From contig WGLP01000007.1 of the NCBI GenBank assembly GCA_016125505.1, positions 1 through 64,000 of the forward strand: DNA of 64,000 nt, written 5' to 3'. A program made the position numbers and the translations under genes. The notes beneath the pieces were generated by a model. The model was not told where the DNA came from. It made no database searches and saw only the letters and a list, made by a program, of their open reading frames with translations. The stretch is from Gammaproteobacteria bacterium (GTDB lineage: Bacteria > Pseudomonadota > Gammaproteobacteria > UBA6429 > Thiohalophilaceae). Shown one piece after another: positions 43,513 through 52,953 of this stretch; within the stretch, counting starts at the first letter, position 1, and each line of letters begins with the position of its first letter.

Positions 43513-45357
43513 GTGTTTTCATATTTTCAGCATAGGACAAAAACACTCACCGCCTTGCTGCTGGGTGTTGTGATGCAGGGCAGTGCCCTGGCCGCGCATC
43601 AGCATGATGAACGGAATTTCTGCGGCCATATCGATCATGACGGACCGGAGGAGCGGGCACAGGCCTCGGCGCGTACGTTCTGGCGCGACGATCATGCCGC
43701 CAACCCGGAATCCTGGGTACGCTTCAAGATTCTCGGGTTCAATGATTTCCACGGCCAGCTCGAGCCGCGCTATTTGAGTTTCGCCAAACGCTACGCCGGC
43801 GGTGCCGCCGTGTTCGCCAGTTATTTAGAGGCCGCGGCGGCGTCCTCGAAGCACGGTGCCATCATCGTGCATGCCGGCGATCAGGTCGGTGCCTCACCAC
43901 CGATCTCCGCCCTGTTGCAGGACGAACCATCGATCTCTTTCCTGAATATGCTGGCCAACAAATATTGCATGGGTGAGCGCAAGGACCACGATGACAGAGC
44001 CGAGGGGCGTAAACGCGACCCGCGCATGAACCCGCGTTGTAATCTGGTGGGTACCGTAGGCAATCATGAGTTCGATGAAGGTGTCAGCGAAATGCTGCGT
44101 TTGATCAACGGCGGTATCCATGCGAAAGGTCCGTTTCTGGATCCGAATTACGATGGCGCGCATTTTCCCTATGTCAGCGCCAACGTCGTCTGGGCGGACA
44201 GCGGCAAACCCGTGCTGCCGCCCTATGTCATCAAGCGGATTCATGGCCAACGGATTGCCTTCATCGGCGCCGTGTTGAAAGAGACACCCACCATCGTCAC
44301 ACCTACTGGTGTTGCAGGTGTGCGCTTCCTGGATGAGGCCGAGGCCATCAACCGTTACATCCCGGAGATCAAACGCCAGGGTGTGCGCGCGATTGTGGTG
44401 ACAATCCACCAGGGCACGAACCAGGCCTCTTACAATGGCCCGACCAACACTGATCCACAGGATGTCGGCGGTGACATCGGACCTATCATTAACAATCTCG
44501 ATGATGAGGTGGATATTGTCGTCGCTGGCCACTGGCATCAATTTACCAATGCCCTGATGCCGAACAAGCACGGCAAGTTGATCCTGGTGACCCAGGCCTT
44601 TTCCTATGCCACCGCCTATGACGATATCGACGTGGCGATCGATCCGAAGACCCGCGACATCGTGGAGAAGTCCGCGCAGATCGTGACGACCTGGACGGAC
44701 GAAGGTCCCGGTTTGACGCCCAACCCGCAAGTCGCCGCCCTGGTAGCGCAGGCATCGGAACGGGTCGCGCCCTTGGTCAACCGCGTTATCGGTACCGCCT
44801 CCGGCGATATCCTGCGCAGTGAAAACAGCGCGGGCGAGTCGGCCATGGGTAACCTGATTGCCGATGCGCAACGCAAGGCCATGGGCACCGACCTGGCCTT
44901 CATGAATCCGGGCGGCATTCGCGCCGATCTGCTCGGTGGTGATGTGACCTGGGGCGATGTGTTTACCGTGCAGCCCTTCAATAACGATCTCGTGCGCATG
45001 GACCTCACCGGCGCGCAGATCATCACGCTGTTGTCGCAACAGTGGGTCGGACAGACGTCGCCCCGCATCCTCAAGACCTCCGGCATTCAGTACCGCTGGA
45101 ATCCGGCTGCAACGGCGGACCAGCGTGTGGATGTCAGCAGCATCCTCATCAACGGCAACCCGATTGACCCCGCCGCGGTTTATAGCGTGACCGTGAACAG
45201 TTTCATGGCGGCGGGCGGCGATAACTTTACCGTCCTCACCGCCGGGGTAAACCGCGTGATCGGTCCGGTCGATCTCGATGCCCTGATCAGTTTCATTCAA
45301 TCCCTGCCACAACCTTTCACGGCCGCGATTGAGGGCCGCATCCAGTTAACGCAGTAA
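43513..45357 (+). CDS. Periplasmic 5'-nucleotidase / 2',3'-cyclic phosphodiesterase family protein
   Basis: A 614-residue secreted phosphoesterase. The GTG start follows GGAGG by 7 bases. The signal peptide ends near ALA (residues 25-27). The metallophosphatase domain has FNDFHGQLEP (Asp78, His80), HAGDQVGASPP, GNHEFDEG and VAGHWHQF. The 5'-nucleotidase C-terminal domain begins near residue 420 with GESAMGNLIADAQRKAM and ends with NSFMAAGGDNFTVL. It probably releases phosphate from nucleotides in the periplasm. A terminator follows. Confidence 0.92.
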   Translation: MFSYFQHRTKTLTALLLGVVMQGSALAAHQHDERNFCGHIDHDGPEERAQASARTFWRDDHAANPESWVRFKILGFNDFHGQLEPRYLSFAKRYAGGAAVFASYLEAAAASSKHGAIIVHAGDQVGASPPISALLQDEPSISFLNMLANKYCMGERKDHDDRAEGRKRDPRMNPRCNLVGTVGNHEFDEGVSEMLRLINGGIHAKGPFLDPNYDGAHFPYVSANVVWADSGKPVLPPYVIKRIHGQRIAFIGAVLKETPTIVTPTGVAGVRFLDEAEAINRYIPEIKRQGVRAIVVTIHQGTNQASYNGPTNTDPQDVGGDIGPIINNLDDEVDIVVAGHWHQFTNALMPNKHGKLILVTQAFSYATAYDDIDVAIDPKTRDIVEKSAQIVTTWTDEGPGLTPNPQVAALVAQASERVAPLVNRVIGTASGDILRSENSAGESAMGNLIADAQRKAMGTDLAFMNPGGIRADLLGGDVTWGDVFTVQPFNNDLVRMDLTGAQIITLLSQQWVGQTSPRILKTSGIQYRWNPAATADQRVDVSSILINGNPIDPAAVYSVTVNSFMAAGGDNFTVLTAGVNRVIGPVDLDALISFIQSLPQPFTAAIEGRIQLTQ

Positions 45358-45381
45358 CGTTTCTGCAATATTCAGAGACAG

Positions 45382-45409
45382 ACCGGCGCGCAATGCGCCG
45401 GTTTTTTTT
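45382..45409 (+). terminator. Rho-independent terminator after the 5'-nucleotidase gene
   Basis: An 8-bp perfect stem ACCGGCGC / GCGCCGGT with a 5-base loop is followed by seven T residues. Confidence 0.92.
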
Positions 45410-45410
45410 G

Positions 45411-45758
45411 CACCATCTTATTTCGCAAAATCGATGCCAGTAAAAAATTAGTGCATGCCTGCAACGGCGTGCCGTTTTTTGTGTCAAAAACGTGCGTAAA
45501 CAAATGTGTCTTTGCACTGGTAAATGACAAAACAGTGATTGTTGTCACATGCAACGTGATGATCACTTCACTCAATAAAAAACTATAATCCAGGTGCCTG
45601 GAACAAATGGGGTAACATAGAGGTCATCTAGGCAGGCAGATTGCGCCGGATGATATGGAAATTAAATTTTTTTGGACATGGACCGATAGACATGCAAAGG
45701 GTCTTGCAAACAATGAGAGCGACTTGCGACAAGTCCGTGTCCTCATGGAGTGGTAACG
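45411..45758. other. Intergenic stretch before the PDC sensor gene
   Basis: No gene is seen. A short hairpin with T-run (ACGG-CGTG-CCGT then TTTTTT, 45464-45480) may be a second terminator. A TATAAT at 45584-45589 is a candidate -10 box, with only a weak -35 match (TGATCA, 45560-45565). Bases 45590-45758 would then be a leader of about 160 bases, with small hairpins CCAGG-CCTGG (45591-45602) and GACTTG-CAAGTC (about 45720-45735). Confidence 0.4.
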
Positions 45759-46733
45759 ATGAACGAATCATGGAAAGACAGCATCTATCGGCAGCGCGAA
45801 GAGTTGGCGCGTATCCTGCGTGACCCTATCGACGCCGTAGCCAGACAATGTATCGAACAATGGGATGACCGTGGCGGGCTCGAACAGATCCTGGTCGAAG
45901 GCTTTGCCTCGATTCCCTATTGCGCCTATCTCTACGTCCTCGACACCAGCGGCATCCAGCTGACGGAAAGTATCAATCTCAGCGGTATCGCCCCCGGACA
46001 CTACCATCGCGATCGTTCGCAGCGGCCCTACATGAAAGAGGTGGTACCGGCCTGGGGCTTCCTGTTATCGGATGCCTATATCAGCCTGTACGGACACCGG
46101 CCTTCGCTGAGCGCCCTGCAGGTCATCCGCGATGGCAAGACCGTGCTGGGTTACCTGGGCGCGGATTTCGACCTGCGCGATCTGCCGGTGACCGCCGAGT
46201 TGTATCAGGAACCGGAGACCTGGCGCCAGGTGAAAGGCGATCCCGCGATCCGCAGCCTGCTGTTTCAGCAGACCCGCAGCGAGAGCCCGATGGATCAAAA
46301 CCTGGAACAGACCTTTTCCATCCTGGAAGAACTGCTGACCCAGCGCGGCGTGTTCCAGTGCCAGATCCAGTTTGCCAGCAGCCAGGCCATGATCTGGACC
46401 ATGGAAGATCCCTTCCGCTACCGCATCCTCGATCACGAGGCCCTGACCGATCCGGATATCTGCCTGGTGTATCCCCTGCAGCGCTACCCCCTGGGCGCGC
46501 GCATTCCGCAGGCAAGCATCGCCGCGATCCTGGATCACTTCGGGTCGCTGCGGCTGGCGGACGAGAACATCTACCTGCGGCAGGCGTCGATCAACCTGTT
46601 GAACGGGATGATCAGTCTGACCTTCTCCTGCGACGGCACGCACTACATGTCCTACGACGAGTTCCTGCTCAAGAACACCAGCTTCTGGTTCGGCGCGGTA
46701 CCGCCGCAGGCCAGCACCTACTGGCAGAATTGA
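45759..46733 (+). CDS. Soluble PDC (Cache-like) sensor domain protein
   Basis: A 324-residue protein with no signal peptide or membrane helix. Residues about 35-150 have the PDC/Cache fold pattern, including GIAPGHYHRDRSQRPYMKEV and a strand-turn-strand VLGYLGADFDLRDLP. The remainder (residues 180-320) is a second alpha/beta region ending HYMSYDEFLLKNTSFWFG. PDC domains normally sit outside the cell in receptors. Here it is alone in the cytoplasm without output domain. GGAG lies 8 bases before the ATG at 45759. Ligand and partner are unknown. Confidence 0.7.
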   Translation: MNESWKDSIYRQREELARILRDPIDAVARQCIEQWDDRGGLEQILVEGFASIPYCAYLYVLDTSGIQLTESINLSGIAPGHYHRDRSQRPYMKEVVPAWGFLLSDAYISLYGHRPSLSALQVIRDGKTVLGYLGADFDLRDLPVTAELYQEPETWRQVKGDPAIRSLLFQQTRSESPMDQNLEQTFSILEELLTQRGVFQCQIQFASSQAMIWTMEDPFRYRILDHEALTDPDICLVYPLQRYPLGARIPQASIAAILDHFGSLRLADENIYLRQASINLLNGMISLTFSCDGTHYMSYDEFLLKNTSFWFGAVPPQASTYWQN

Positions 46734-46823
46734 TAGCCTTCCCGGCCGCCGCAATGAAATAGTTGCGGCGGCAACACCGCATTTGATCGATAATAGCCGC
46801 CCCGTCAGTTGCGGACTCTGCGC

Positions 46824-47669
46824 ATGAAACATCCCCCACGCTCACGTCAGTTGCGCCCCCCGCGTAAGGAGCCGGTGCGCAAGGAACTCAAGTACTACGG
46901 CATGGCCGCATGCCAGGCCATCTGGCAGACGCGGCCGCAGGATGTGATTCGCATTTATTTACTGGAGTCGCGCACGCGTGAATGCGGCGGCATGCTCAAG
47001 TGGGCGGCGGCGCAGCGCAAGGCCTATCACATCGTGGCCGAAGACGATCTGCAGAAACTCACCGAGTCCATCCACCATCAAGGCATTTGCATGCTGGCGC
47101 GCGAACCCGAGCCGTTTGTGTTTGCCGATTTGCTGGAAGAACTGGAAGACGATGCGCGGCCGCTCATGCTGGCGTTTCTTGACGGTGTGGAGAATCCGCA
47201 TAACCTCGGTGCGATCATGCGCACCTGCGCGCACTTTGGCATTGGCTACATCCTGGGGGAGGCGGGCAAGTTACCGTCGGCGTCGCCCTCGGCCTGCCGG
47301 GTCGCCGAAGGCGGCGCCGAGCATGTCAAATTGATCAGTGTGAAAGACCGGCACAAGACCATCCGCGAGCTGCAGGCGCTGGGTTTTTCGATCCTGACCA
47401 CGGCGGCGCGCGGCGAATCCTTGTATCAGCATCATTTCAACAAACGCAGCCTGCTCATCATGGGCGCGGAGGTCAGCGGGGTGTCGCGTGCCATGCAGAC
47501 ACTCGCCGACAAGACACTGATGATTCCCGGCAGCGGTGCCGTCGAGAGTCTCAACGTCGCCAGCGCCTTTTCCATTGTGGCCGGAGAGTTTGTGCGCCAA
47601 ACGATGACCTCACGTCAGGGTCACGGCGGTAAAGGTGCAAGGAAGTTTGCCAAACAACGTACATCCTGA
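46824..47669 (+). CDS. TrmH/SpoU-family RNA 2'-O-methyltransferase
   Basis: A 281-residue RNA methyltransferase with trefoil-knot motifs in order: DGVENPHNLGAIMRTCAHFG, IMGAEVSGVS and IPGSGAVESLNVASAFSIV. An N-terminal substrate-binding domain (residues 20-100) and basic ends (RSRQLRPPRKEPVRKE; GKGARKFAKQR) would bind RNA. It is closest in layout to E. coli YfiF, whose target is not settled. ATG 46824 is preferred to the TTG at 46809, but neither has a good ribosome site. It is convergent with the hyf-like operon. Confidence 0.88.
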   Translation: MKHPPRSRQLRPPRKEPVRKELKYYGMAACQAIWQTRPQDVIRIYLLESRTRECGGMLKWAAAQRKAYHIVAEDDLQKLTESIHHQGICMLAREPEPFVFADLLEELEDDARPLMLAFLDGVENPHNLGAIMRTCAHFGIGYILGEAGKLPSASPSACRVAEGGAEHVKLISVKDRHKTIRELQALGFSILTTAARGESLYQHHFNKRSLLIMGAEVSGVSRAMQTLADKTLMIPGSGAVESLNVASAFSIVAGEFVRQTMTSRQGHGGKGARKFAKQRTS

Positions 47670-47700
47670 AGGCGGCAGGGCGTAAGCCAGGTATGCTGCC

Positions 47701-48243
47701 TCAACCCCGGGTGCGCTGTGTCGCCGGACGTTCAACCACCGCGTGATGCAGGGCGGCCAATATGCCTTTGAGTAAATCCATTGGCGTGGGAGGGCAGCCC
47801 GGAATTTTCACATCCACTGGAATGACATTGTCGACGGCACCGCAACTGGCGTAGGAAATACCGAATTCACCACCATCACAAGCGCAGGTGCCGGCAGCGA
47901 TGACGATCTTGGGTGAGGGCGTGGCAAGCCAGGTGCGGCGCAGTGCGGTTTCCATGTGACGCGACACCGGACCGGTGACCAGCAAGGCATCGGCGTGGCG
48001 TGGTGAGGCAACGAAGTGAATCCCGAAGCGTTCAAGGTCGTAATACGGATTGTTCAGCGCGTGGATCTCCAGTTCGCAGGCATTGCAGGAACCGCTATCC
48101 ACCTGGCGGATGGCAAGACTGCCGCGGAAGCGCCGGTCGATTTCACGCTTGAGTTTGACGCCCAATGCCTCCAGCTCGCTGTCGCGCGGCGGCTTTTCGG
48201 TGAGCATACCGGTTTTGAAGATTCTGTCGAGAATTCTCAACAT
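47701..48243 (-). CDS. HyfI/NuoB-like iron-sulfur subunit of an Ehr-type complex
   Basis: A 180-residue homologue of group 4 hydrogenase small subunits and NuoB. Candidate ligands of a single proximal [4Fe-4S] (N2-like) cluster are in GSCNACELEIHAL, AAGTCACDGG and IPGCPPTPMDLL. There is no signal peptide, as in cytoplasm-facing complex I-like modules. It is the last gene of the operon, 9 bases after the large subunit. The cluster ligands are kept although the large subunit partner has lost its nickel site, so the module can still transfer electrons. Confidence 0.88.
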   Translation of the reverse strand: MLRILDRIFKTGMLTEKPPRDSELEALGVKLKREIDRRFRGSLAIRQVDSGSCNACELEIHALNNPYYDLERFGIHFVASPRHADALLVTGPVSRHMETALRRTWLATPSPKIVIAAGTCACDGGEFGISYASCGAVDNVIPVDVKIPGCPPTPMDLLKGILAALHHAVVERPATQRTRG

Positions 48244-48252
48244 GGCGGATAC

Positions 48253-49839
48253 CTATAAGTCATGGCCGCTATACGATCCGTTCACGGATTTATTGCACAC
48301 CGGAAAATCGGCGACGATGTTGCCGTGAATCAGGTGTTCCAGCGCCGGCCAGCTGAACCAGCTGGGGTCGCGCGTAAAAAAGCGTTGTACCTTGCTATCT
48401 TCACCCAGACGTACATAGCTGATGATCTCTCCGCGCCAGCCTTCCACGATACCCAGACCTTCACCATGTCCGGCGCCGGTTGTCCAGGTGGTTTGGATAT
48501 CGCCGCCCGGCAAGGTATTCAGTAGTGCCTGTAATAGCGAAATCGATTGGTCGATTTCAAGTGCGCGTATCTGCATACGTGCAGCCACATCGCCCGAGCT
48601 TAAACACGGCGATTCAACTGGTAATTGATCATAAGGCGCGTAGCCGTGATCGCGACGAACATCATAATCCTGGCCGCTGGCCTTGCCCACGTAACCCAGT
48701 ACACCCAGTTGCCGGGCTTTCTCGGGCGGTAGAATCCCGGTTGCGACCAGGCGATCTTCCAGCGACGGATAGTCATTGATAATGGCGTTTAATGCCTTCA
48801 CTGTCTGTGCGAGGCCATCGTGTTGCGCGCGTAACTGCGCGATGGTTTCCATGTTGAGATCACACGCAACACCACCCGGCACGATCCTGTCCATTAACAG
48901 GCGATGTCCGAATGCGGCATGATTGAGACGCAGGACCTCTTCACGCAGTTTGCTGAACTGTATTTGCATAAACGCGAAGGCAACATCATTGCAGATGGCG
49001 CCAATATCACCGAGGTGATTGGCGATGCGCTCGCGCTCGGACAGAATTGCACGCAGCGCCAGTGCGCGTGATGGCACGGTGACCTTGGCAGCGCGTTCCA
49101 GTGCCATACAGGCAGCCCAGGTATGCGCCACTGTGCTGTCTCCGGACACACGTCCCGCCAGTCGCGCCAGGGCAAAGGGATCGCGGCCTACCGCGATCTT
49201 TTCGATGCCTTTGTGCACGTAACCCAGGCGCTGTTCCAGGCGCAACACATCTTCACCAACGACATGAAAACGAAAATGACCGGGTTCGATAATGCCGGCG
49301 TGTACCGGACCCACCGGGATTGCATACACGCCGTTACCGAGTACCGGCACAAAGGCATAGTCGCTATCCGCCGGCGTGCGCTTGGGTGAGAGACCCGCCA
49401 CGGGAAAATCGGGGCGCAAGGGATACTGATCCGCGGGCCAGGCCTTATGCCGTGTCCAGCGCCGGGGGTCCGGGTGATCCGAAAACACGATACCGAACAT
49501 ATCTTGCAGATGGCGTTCGAGACGATCGGCGCCTGGGTAATACGGCGTGTGCGAGGGCACTACCGGCTGTGTAACGGGTGCCTCGGTGTGCAGGAGCAGA
49601 TAATCCCCTTGATACGCCAAACAGGCATGCAAGACGATGAATTCCTCACGTACATCACCCCAGCCGCCTGCCCAGCGACAACCGAAATTTGCCGCAATGC
49701 GTGCGGCGTTGCCCCAGTCTTCCACGTCCAGCGTCAAACCTTGCGCGGGTGCGAGCGCGTGCGCCTCGCTTGCCTGCACCAGCACGTGTTCGCTTTGCAT
49801 GCGCGTGACAAATTCGTTTAGCCAGTCAAATCCGCTCAT
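48253..49839 (-). CDS. HyfG/NuoCD-like large subunit lacking Ni-binding cysteines (Ehr type)
   Basis: A 528-residue fusion of a 30-kDa (NuoC-like, residues 1-150) and a 49-kDa (NuoD-like) domain, as in HyfG/HycE. PVGPVHAGIIEPGHFRFHV marks the 49-kDa part. Where hydrogenases have RxCGxC, this protein has RVSGDS at residues 230-235. Where they have DPCxxC at the end, it has DFPVCNKS near residue 511 with one cysteine. It therefore cannot bind a NiFe centre in the usual way. The ATG at 49839 overlaps the HyfF-like stop by four bases. It belongs to the Ehr class; substrate unknown. Confidence 0.88.
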   Translation of the reverse strand: MSGFDWLNEFVTRMQSEHVLVQASEAHALAPAQGLTLDVEDWGNAARIAANFGCRWAGGWGDVREEFIVLHACLAYQGDYLLLHTEAPVTQPVVPSHTPYYPGADRLERHLQDMFGIVFSDHPDPRRWTRHKAWPADQYPLRPDFPVAGLSPKRTPADSDYAFVPVLGNGVYAIPVGPVHAGIIEPGHFRFHVVGEDVLRLEQRLGYVHKGIEKIAVGRDPFALARLAGRVSGDSTVAHTWAACMALERAAKVTVPSRALALRAILSERERIANHLGDIGAICNDVAFAFMQIQFSKLREEVLRLNHAAFGHRLLMDRIVPGGVACDLNMETIAQLRAQHDGLAQTVKALNAIINDYPSLEDRLVATGILPPEKARQLGVLGYVGKASGQDYDVRRDHGYAPYDQLPVESPCLSSGDVAARMQIRALEIDQSISLLQALLNTLPGGDIQTTWTTGAGHGEGLGIVEGWRGEIISYVRLGEDSKVQRFFTRDPSWFSWPALEHLIHGNIVADFPVCNKSVNGSYSGHDL

Positions 49840-51308
49840 AACAGATGTGCCCCCGCAATCAATTGCGTGGCGCGGTCCAGCCAGTGCGCCAGAAATACCG
49901 GGATGGAAATACCTAACCACAACACCAGTCCCAGGTGTAACAGCACCGGTAACATATTGGCCTGTACAGCCTGCTGGCCCTGCGGCGGTGTGCCGTATAC
50001 CATGGGATGTAAATGCCGGAACAAACCGGCGAAGGCAATGACCAGACCTGCCAGCAGGGCCACGGTGAACCAGGGCTGCGATTGCATTGTGGCCGTCAGC
50101 AACAAGAGCTCACTTGTAAAAACGCCGAAGGGCGGAAAGCCGGCAATCGCGGCAACGCCAATCAGCAAACTCCAGCCGACCGCAGGTTGTGTCCGAATCA
50201 GTCCGCGAATGCGATCGATGGTTTGCGTACCGGCAATATGCGCGGCATGCCCGACAGTGATGAAGATCGCGGATTTGGTTAAGGAATGCACCAACATGTG
50301 TAACAGGGCGCCGAAGGTTGCAAGTGGTCCGCCCAGACCAAATGCAAATGTCATCAGGCCCATGTGTTCGATGGAGGAATAACTGAACATGCGCTTGATA
50401 TCGCGCTGGCGGTGTAGAAATAACCCAGCGACCAGAAACGAAATCAGGCCGAAGCCCATCAGCAGATAGCCCGCCAGATGCGGCGTTGCTGTCGCGGCCA
50501 GCGATCCGTCCACCAGCATCTTCAGACGGACTACCGCATACAGCGCGACATTTAATAACAATCCGGATAGTACCGCTGACATCGGTGTCGGGCCTTCGGA
50601 GTGAGCGTCGGGCAGCCACTGATGCATGGGTACCAGTCCCACCTTGGTGCCGTAGCCGATCAATAAAAACACGAAGGCGAGATTCATGATGCTGGGTTCG
50701 AGATGGGCGGAAACTTTATACAAGGTACTCCAGCTCAAACCACTGGCCTGATCCGTGACCACGTGTTGTGCGGCGAAATACAGTAACACCGTGCCGAATA
50801 ATGCCAGCGCAATACCGACGCCACACAAAATAAAATACTTCCACGCCGCCTCGATGGCCTCAGGTGTGCGATACAACGATACCAGCAACACAGTGGCAAG
50901 CGTGGCGCCTTCCACCGCGACCCACAAAATACCGAGATTATCGGTGGACAAGGCCAACTGCATGGTAAACAGGAATACCTGATACATCGTGTGATACAGG
51001 CGCATGCCCAGGGTATTGGTCAAACCCGTGCTGCACACGTACTGCATGTAGGGCCGGGAAAAGATCGACGTGGTAACGCCGACAAAGGCCGTTAATACCA
51101 GCAAATACACATTAAAGGCATCGATACGAAAACCCCAACCGGCTATCACATCCCTGTGTGCCACCTCGAAGGCCAACACCACTGCCGCGACCAAGGTAAT
51201 CACGGAAACCAGCACGTTAATCCAGCCGGCCCAGCTCAAGCGGCGCACCAGCGCCAGTAGCAAACCACCAGCCAAAGGAGTGAACACGGTAAAAAGCAGA
51301 CTGGTCAC
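49836..51308 (-). CDS. HyfF-like antiporter-type membrane subunit
   Basis: A 490-residue protein with about 14 membrane helices, related to HyfF and NuoL/M/N. The conserved proton-channel segment is GYGTKVGLVPMHQWLPDAHSEGPTPMSAVLSG, with the charged Lys in the helix before the broken helix. MFSYSSIEHMGLMTFAFG follows. It would move protons or Na+ across the inner membrane in step with the electron-transfer module. It overlaps both neighbours by four bases (ATGA). Confidence 0.88.
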   Translation of the reverse strand: MTSLLFTVFTPLAGGLLLALVRRLSWAGWINVLVSVITLVAAVVLAFEVAHRDVIAGWGFRIDAFNVYLLVLTAFVGVTTSIFSRPYMQYVCSTGLTNTLGMRLYHTMYQVFLFTMQLALSTDNLGILWVAVEGATLATVLLVSLYRTPEAIEAAWKYFILCGVGIALALFGTVLLYFAAQHVVTDQASGLSWSTLYKVSAHLEPSIMNLAFVFLLIGYGTKVGLVPMHQWLPDAHSEGPTPMSAVLSGLLLNVALYAVVRLKMLVDGSLAATATPHLAGYLLMGFGLISFLVAGLFLHRQRDIKRMFSYSSIEHMGLMTFAFGLGGPLATFGALLHMLVHSLTKSAIFITVGHAAHIAGTQTIDRIRGLIRTQPAVGWSLLIGVAAIAGFPPFGVFTSELLLLTATMQSQPWFTVALLAGLVIAFAGLFRHLHPMVYGTPPQGQQAVQANMLPVLLHLGLVLWLGISIPVFLAHWLDRATQLIAGAHLL

Positions 51309-51991
51309 GTCTGATCGTCCGTGCGTTCCGTGAGACGGTTCATGCGATCAACGTCGAGGGAGTCGATGCTCTGGCGTATCTGAAAGAAAAACACGCCGAA
51401 CAACACCATCGCCACCAATACGTCGAAGGCAACACCCAATTCAACCACCAGGGGCATGCCGCCGGTGGCGGAGACGGCGGCCAGGAACAGGCCGTTCTCC
51501 ATGGACATAAATCCCAGCACCTGAATTACCGCCTGCGTGCGGATGACCATCATCAGCAGGCCAATCAACACTACTGCAAGACTGACTGCGACGATATTAC
51601 GGGTGAAGAGCAACTCCTTTTCCACCATGGGCAGCACCAGCCAGTAACTGAAGATCACCAGCGCCAGGGCTGCCATGATCACGAGCGCGGGCCGCCGTAG
51701 CGGTTCGCTTTGGCGATCCAGTTCGAGCCGGCGCACCAGGCGATGCAACATCCACGGAATCAGGATTGCCTTAAGCCCGAGCGTTAAGGCGGCGGAAAAG
51801 ACGAGATGCAGGTAATGTCCGCTGATAGCCACAATGGCGGTGACCAGGGCCACCAATACACCTTGCCAGGCAAAGACGTGGATCGCGGCGACGATACGCG
51901 CCTGTTCGAGTAAGACAAACGAGGTGAACAGCACCACCGCGGCGAGCACGACCATGAGTTGTTGTAACAGGGGCAGCTGTTCCAGGTTCAT
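51305..51991 (-). CDS. HyfE-like membrane subunit (NuoK-related)
   Basis: A 228-residue protein with about seven hydrophobic segments. The NuoK-like core holds VLGFMSMENGLFLAAVSATGGMP and VELGVAFDVLVAMVLFGVFFF, with the buried Glu residues expected for proton transfer. HyfE proteins have an extended N-terminus relative to NuoK, as here. It overlaps hyfC- and hyfF-like genes by four bases each. Confidence 0.85.
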   Translation of the reverse strand: MNLEQLPLLQQLMVVLAAVVLFTSFVLLEQARIVAAIHVFAWQGVLVALVTAIVAISGHYLHLVFSAALTLGLKAILIPWMLHRLVRRLELDRQSEPLRRPALVIMAALALVIFSYWLVLPMVEKELLFTRNIVAVSLAVVLIGLLMMVIRTQAVIQVLGFMSMENGLFLAAVSATGGMPLVVELGVAFDVLVAMVLFGVFFFQIRQSIDSLDVDRMNRLTERTDDQT

Positions 51992-52953
51992 GCGCCCACC
52001 TCGAGGATCACATGACTGAGCAGACCCAGCAGAGACAATAACAAGGCAAGATTCAAAAACGCCGGTGCACGAAACACACGCATCTTTGCCAGTACCGATT
52101 CACTTAGCGCCAGCAGAAAACCGAGTACGAGCAGTTTGAGCAGGATAATGCCCAGACTGATGCCCAGGTCGGGCAAGGTGATGTCGCGTGCAATACCCCA
52201 CGGGAAAAACACGTTGGACAGCAGCACGAAGTACAGTAACAGCTTCACCGATGCGGCCCACTGCATCAAGGCGAGATGCCGCCCGGAATATTCGAGGATC
52301 ATGGCTTCGTGCACCATGGTCAATTCCAGGTGTGTGGCCGGGTTGTCGGCCGGGATGCGTCCGGTTTCGGCGACGGCCACCAGGATCAGTCCGGCCAGCG
52401 CAAAAATATAAGACGGCCGCAGGATATGACCGTACTGCAACTGATAATCCACGACGCTGCTCAAGTTGGTGCTGTGCGCGCTCATCGCCAGCGTGAATAC
52501 CGCCATCAGCATGGCCGGTTCGGCAAGGGCGGCGATAAACATTTCACGCGAGGCACCGATGCCGCCAAACGCAGTGCCCACATCCATCCCCGCCAGGGCC
52601 AGAAAGAAACGCGCAAGACCCAGCAGGCCGGCAATGACCATCACATCGGCAATGGCGGAGGTCGGTAAACCGGTCGTGATCAACGGTATTGCGCCGGCGG
52701 CGAGTAAGGTCGACACGAACACGATATACGGTGCGGCGCGATACAACTGCGAGGCGGTGTGCGCCATGCGCGCCTCCTTGCCGAATAGCTTGGCGATATC
52801 GCGATAGGGTTGCCAGATTGGCGCACCGCGGCGGTTTTGCAAACGCGCCTTGCACTTGCGCACCCAGCCAACGAGCAAGGGCGCCAGCGCGGCATACAGC
52901 AACAACTGCAACAAGGCCAGACCCCAGAAAGCGCCGCTCATGCCATTATCCAT
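51988..52953 (-). CDS. HyfC/NuoH-like membrane subunit
   Basis: A 321-residue protein with about eight membrane helices, homologous to HyfC/HycD and NuoH. The diagnostic loop is ETGRIPADNPATHLELTMVHEAM, rich in acidic residues that link the electron module to the membrane arm. QPYRDIAKLFGKE follows the first helix. It overlaps the hyfB-like gene by 16 bases and the hyfE-like gene by four. Confidence 0.9.
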   Translation of the reverse strand: MDNGMSGAFWGLALLQLLLYAALAPLLVGWVRKCKARLQNRRGAPIWQPYRDIAKLFGKEARMAHTASQLYRAAPYIVFVSTLLAAGAIPLITTGLPTSAIADVMVIAGLLGLARFFLALAGMDVGTAFGGIGASREMFIAALAEPAMLMAVFTLAMSAHSTNLSSVVDYQLQYGHILRPSYIFALAGLILVAVAETGRIPADNPATHLELTMVHEAMILEYSGRHLALMQWAASVKLLLYFVLLSNVFFPWGIARDITLPDLGISLGIILLKLLVLGFLLALSESVLAKMRVFRAPAFLNLALLLSLLGLLSHVILEVGA

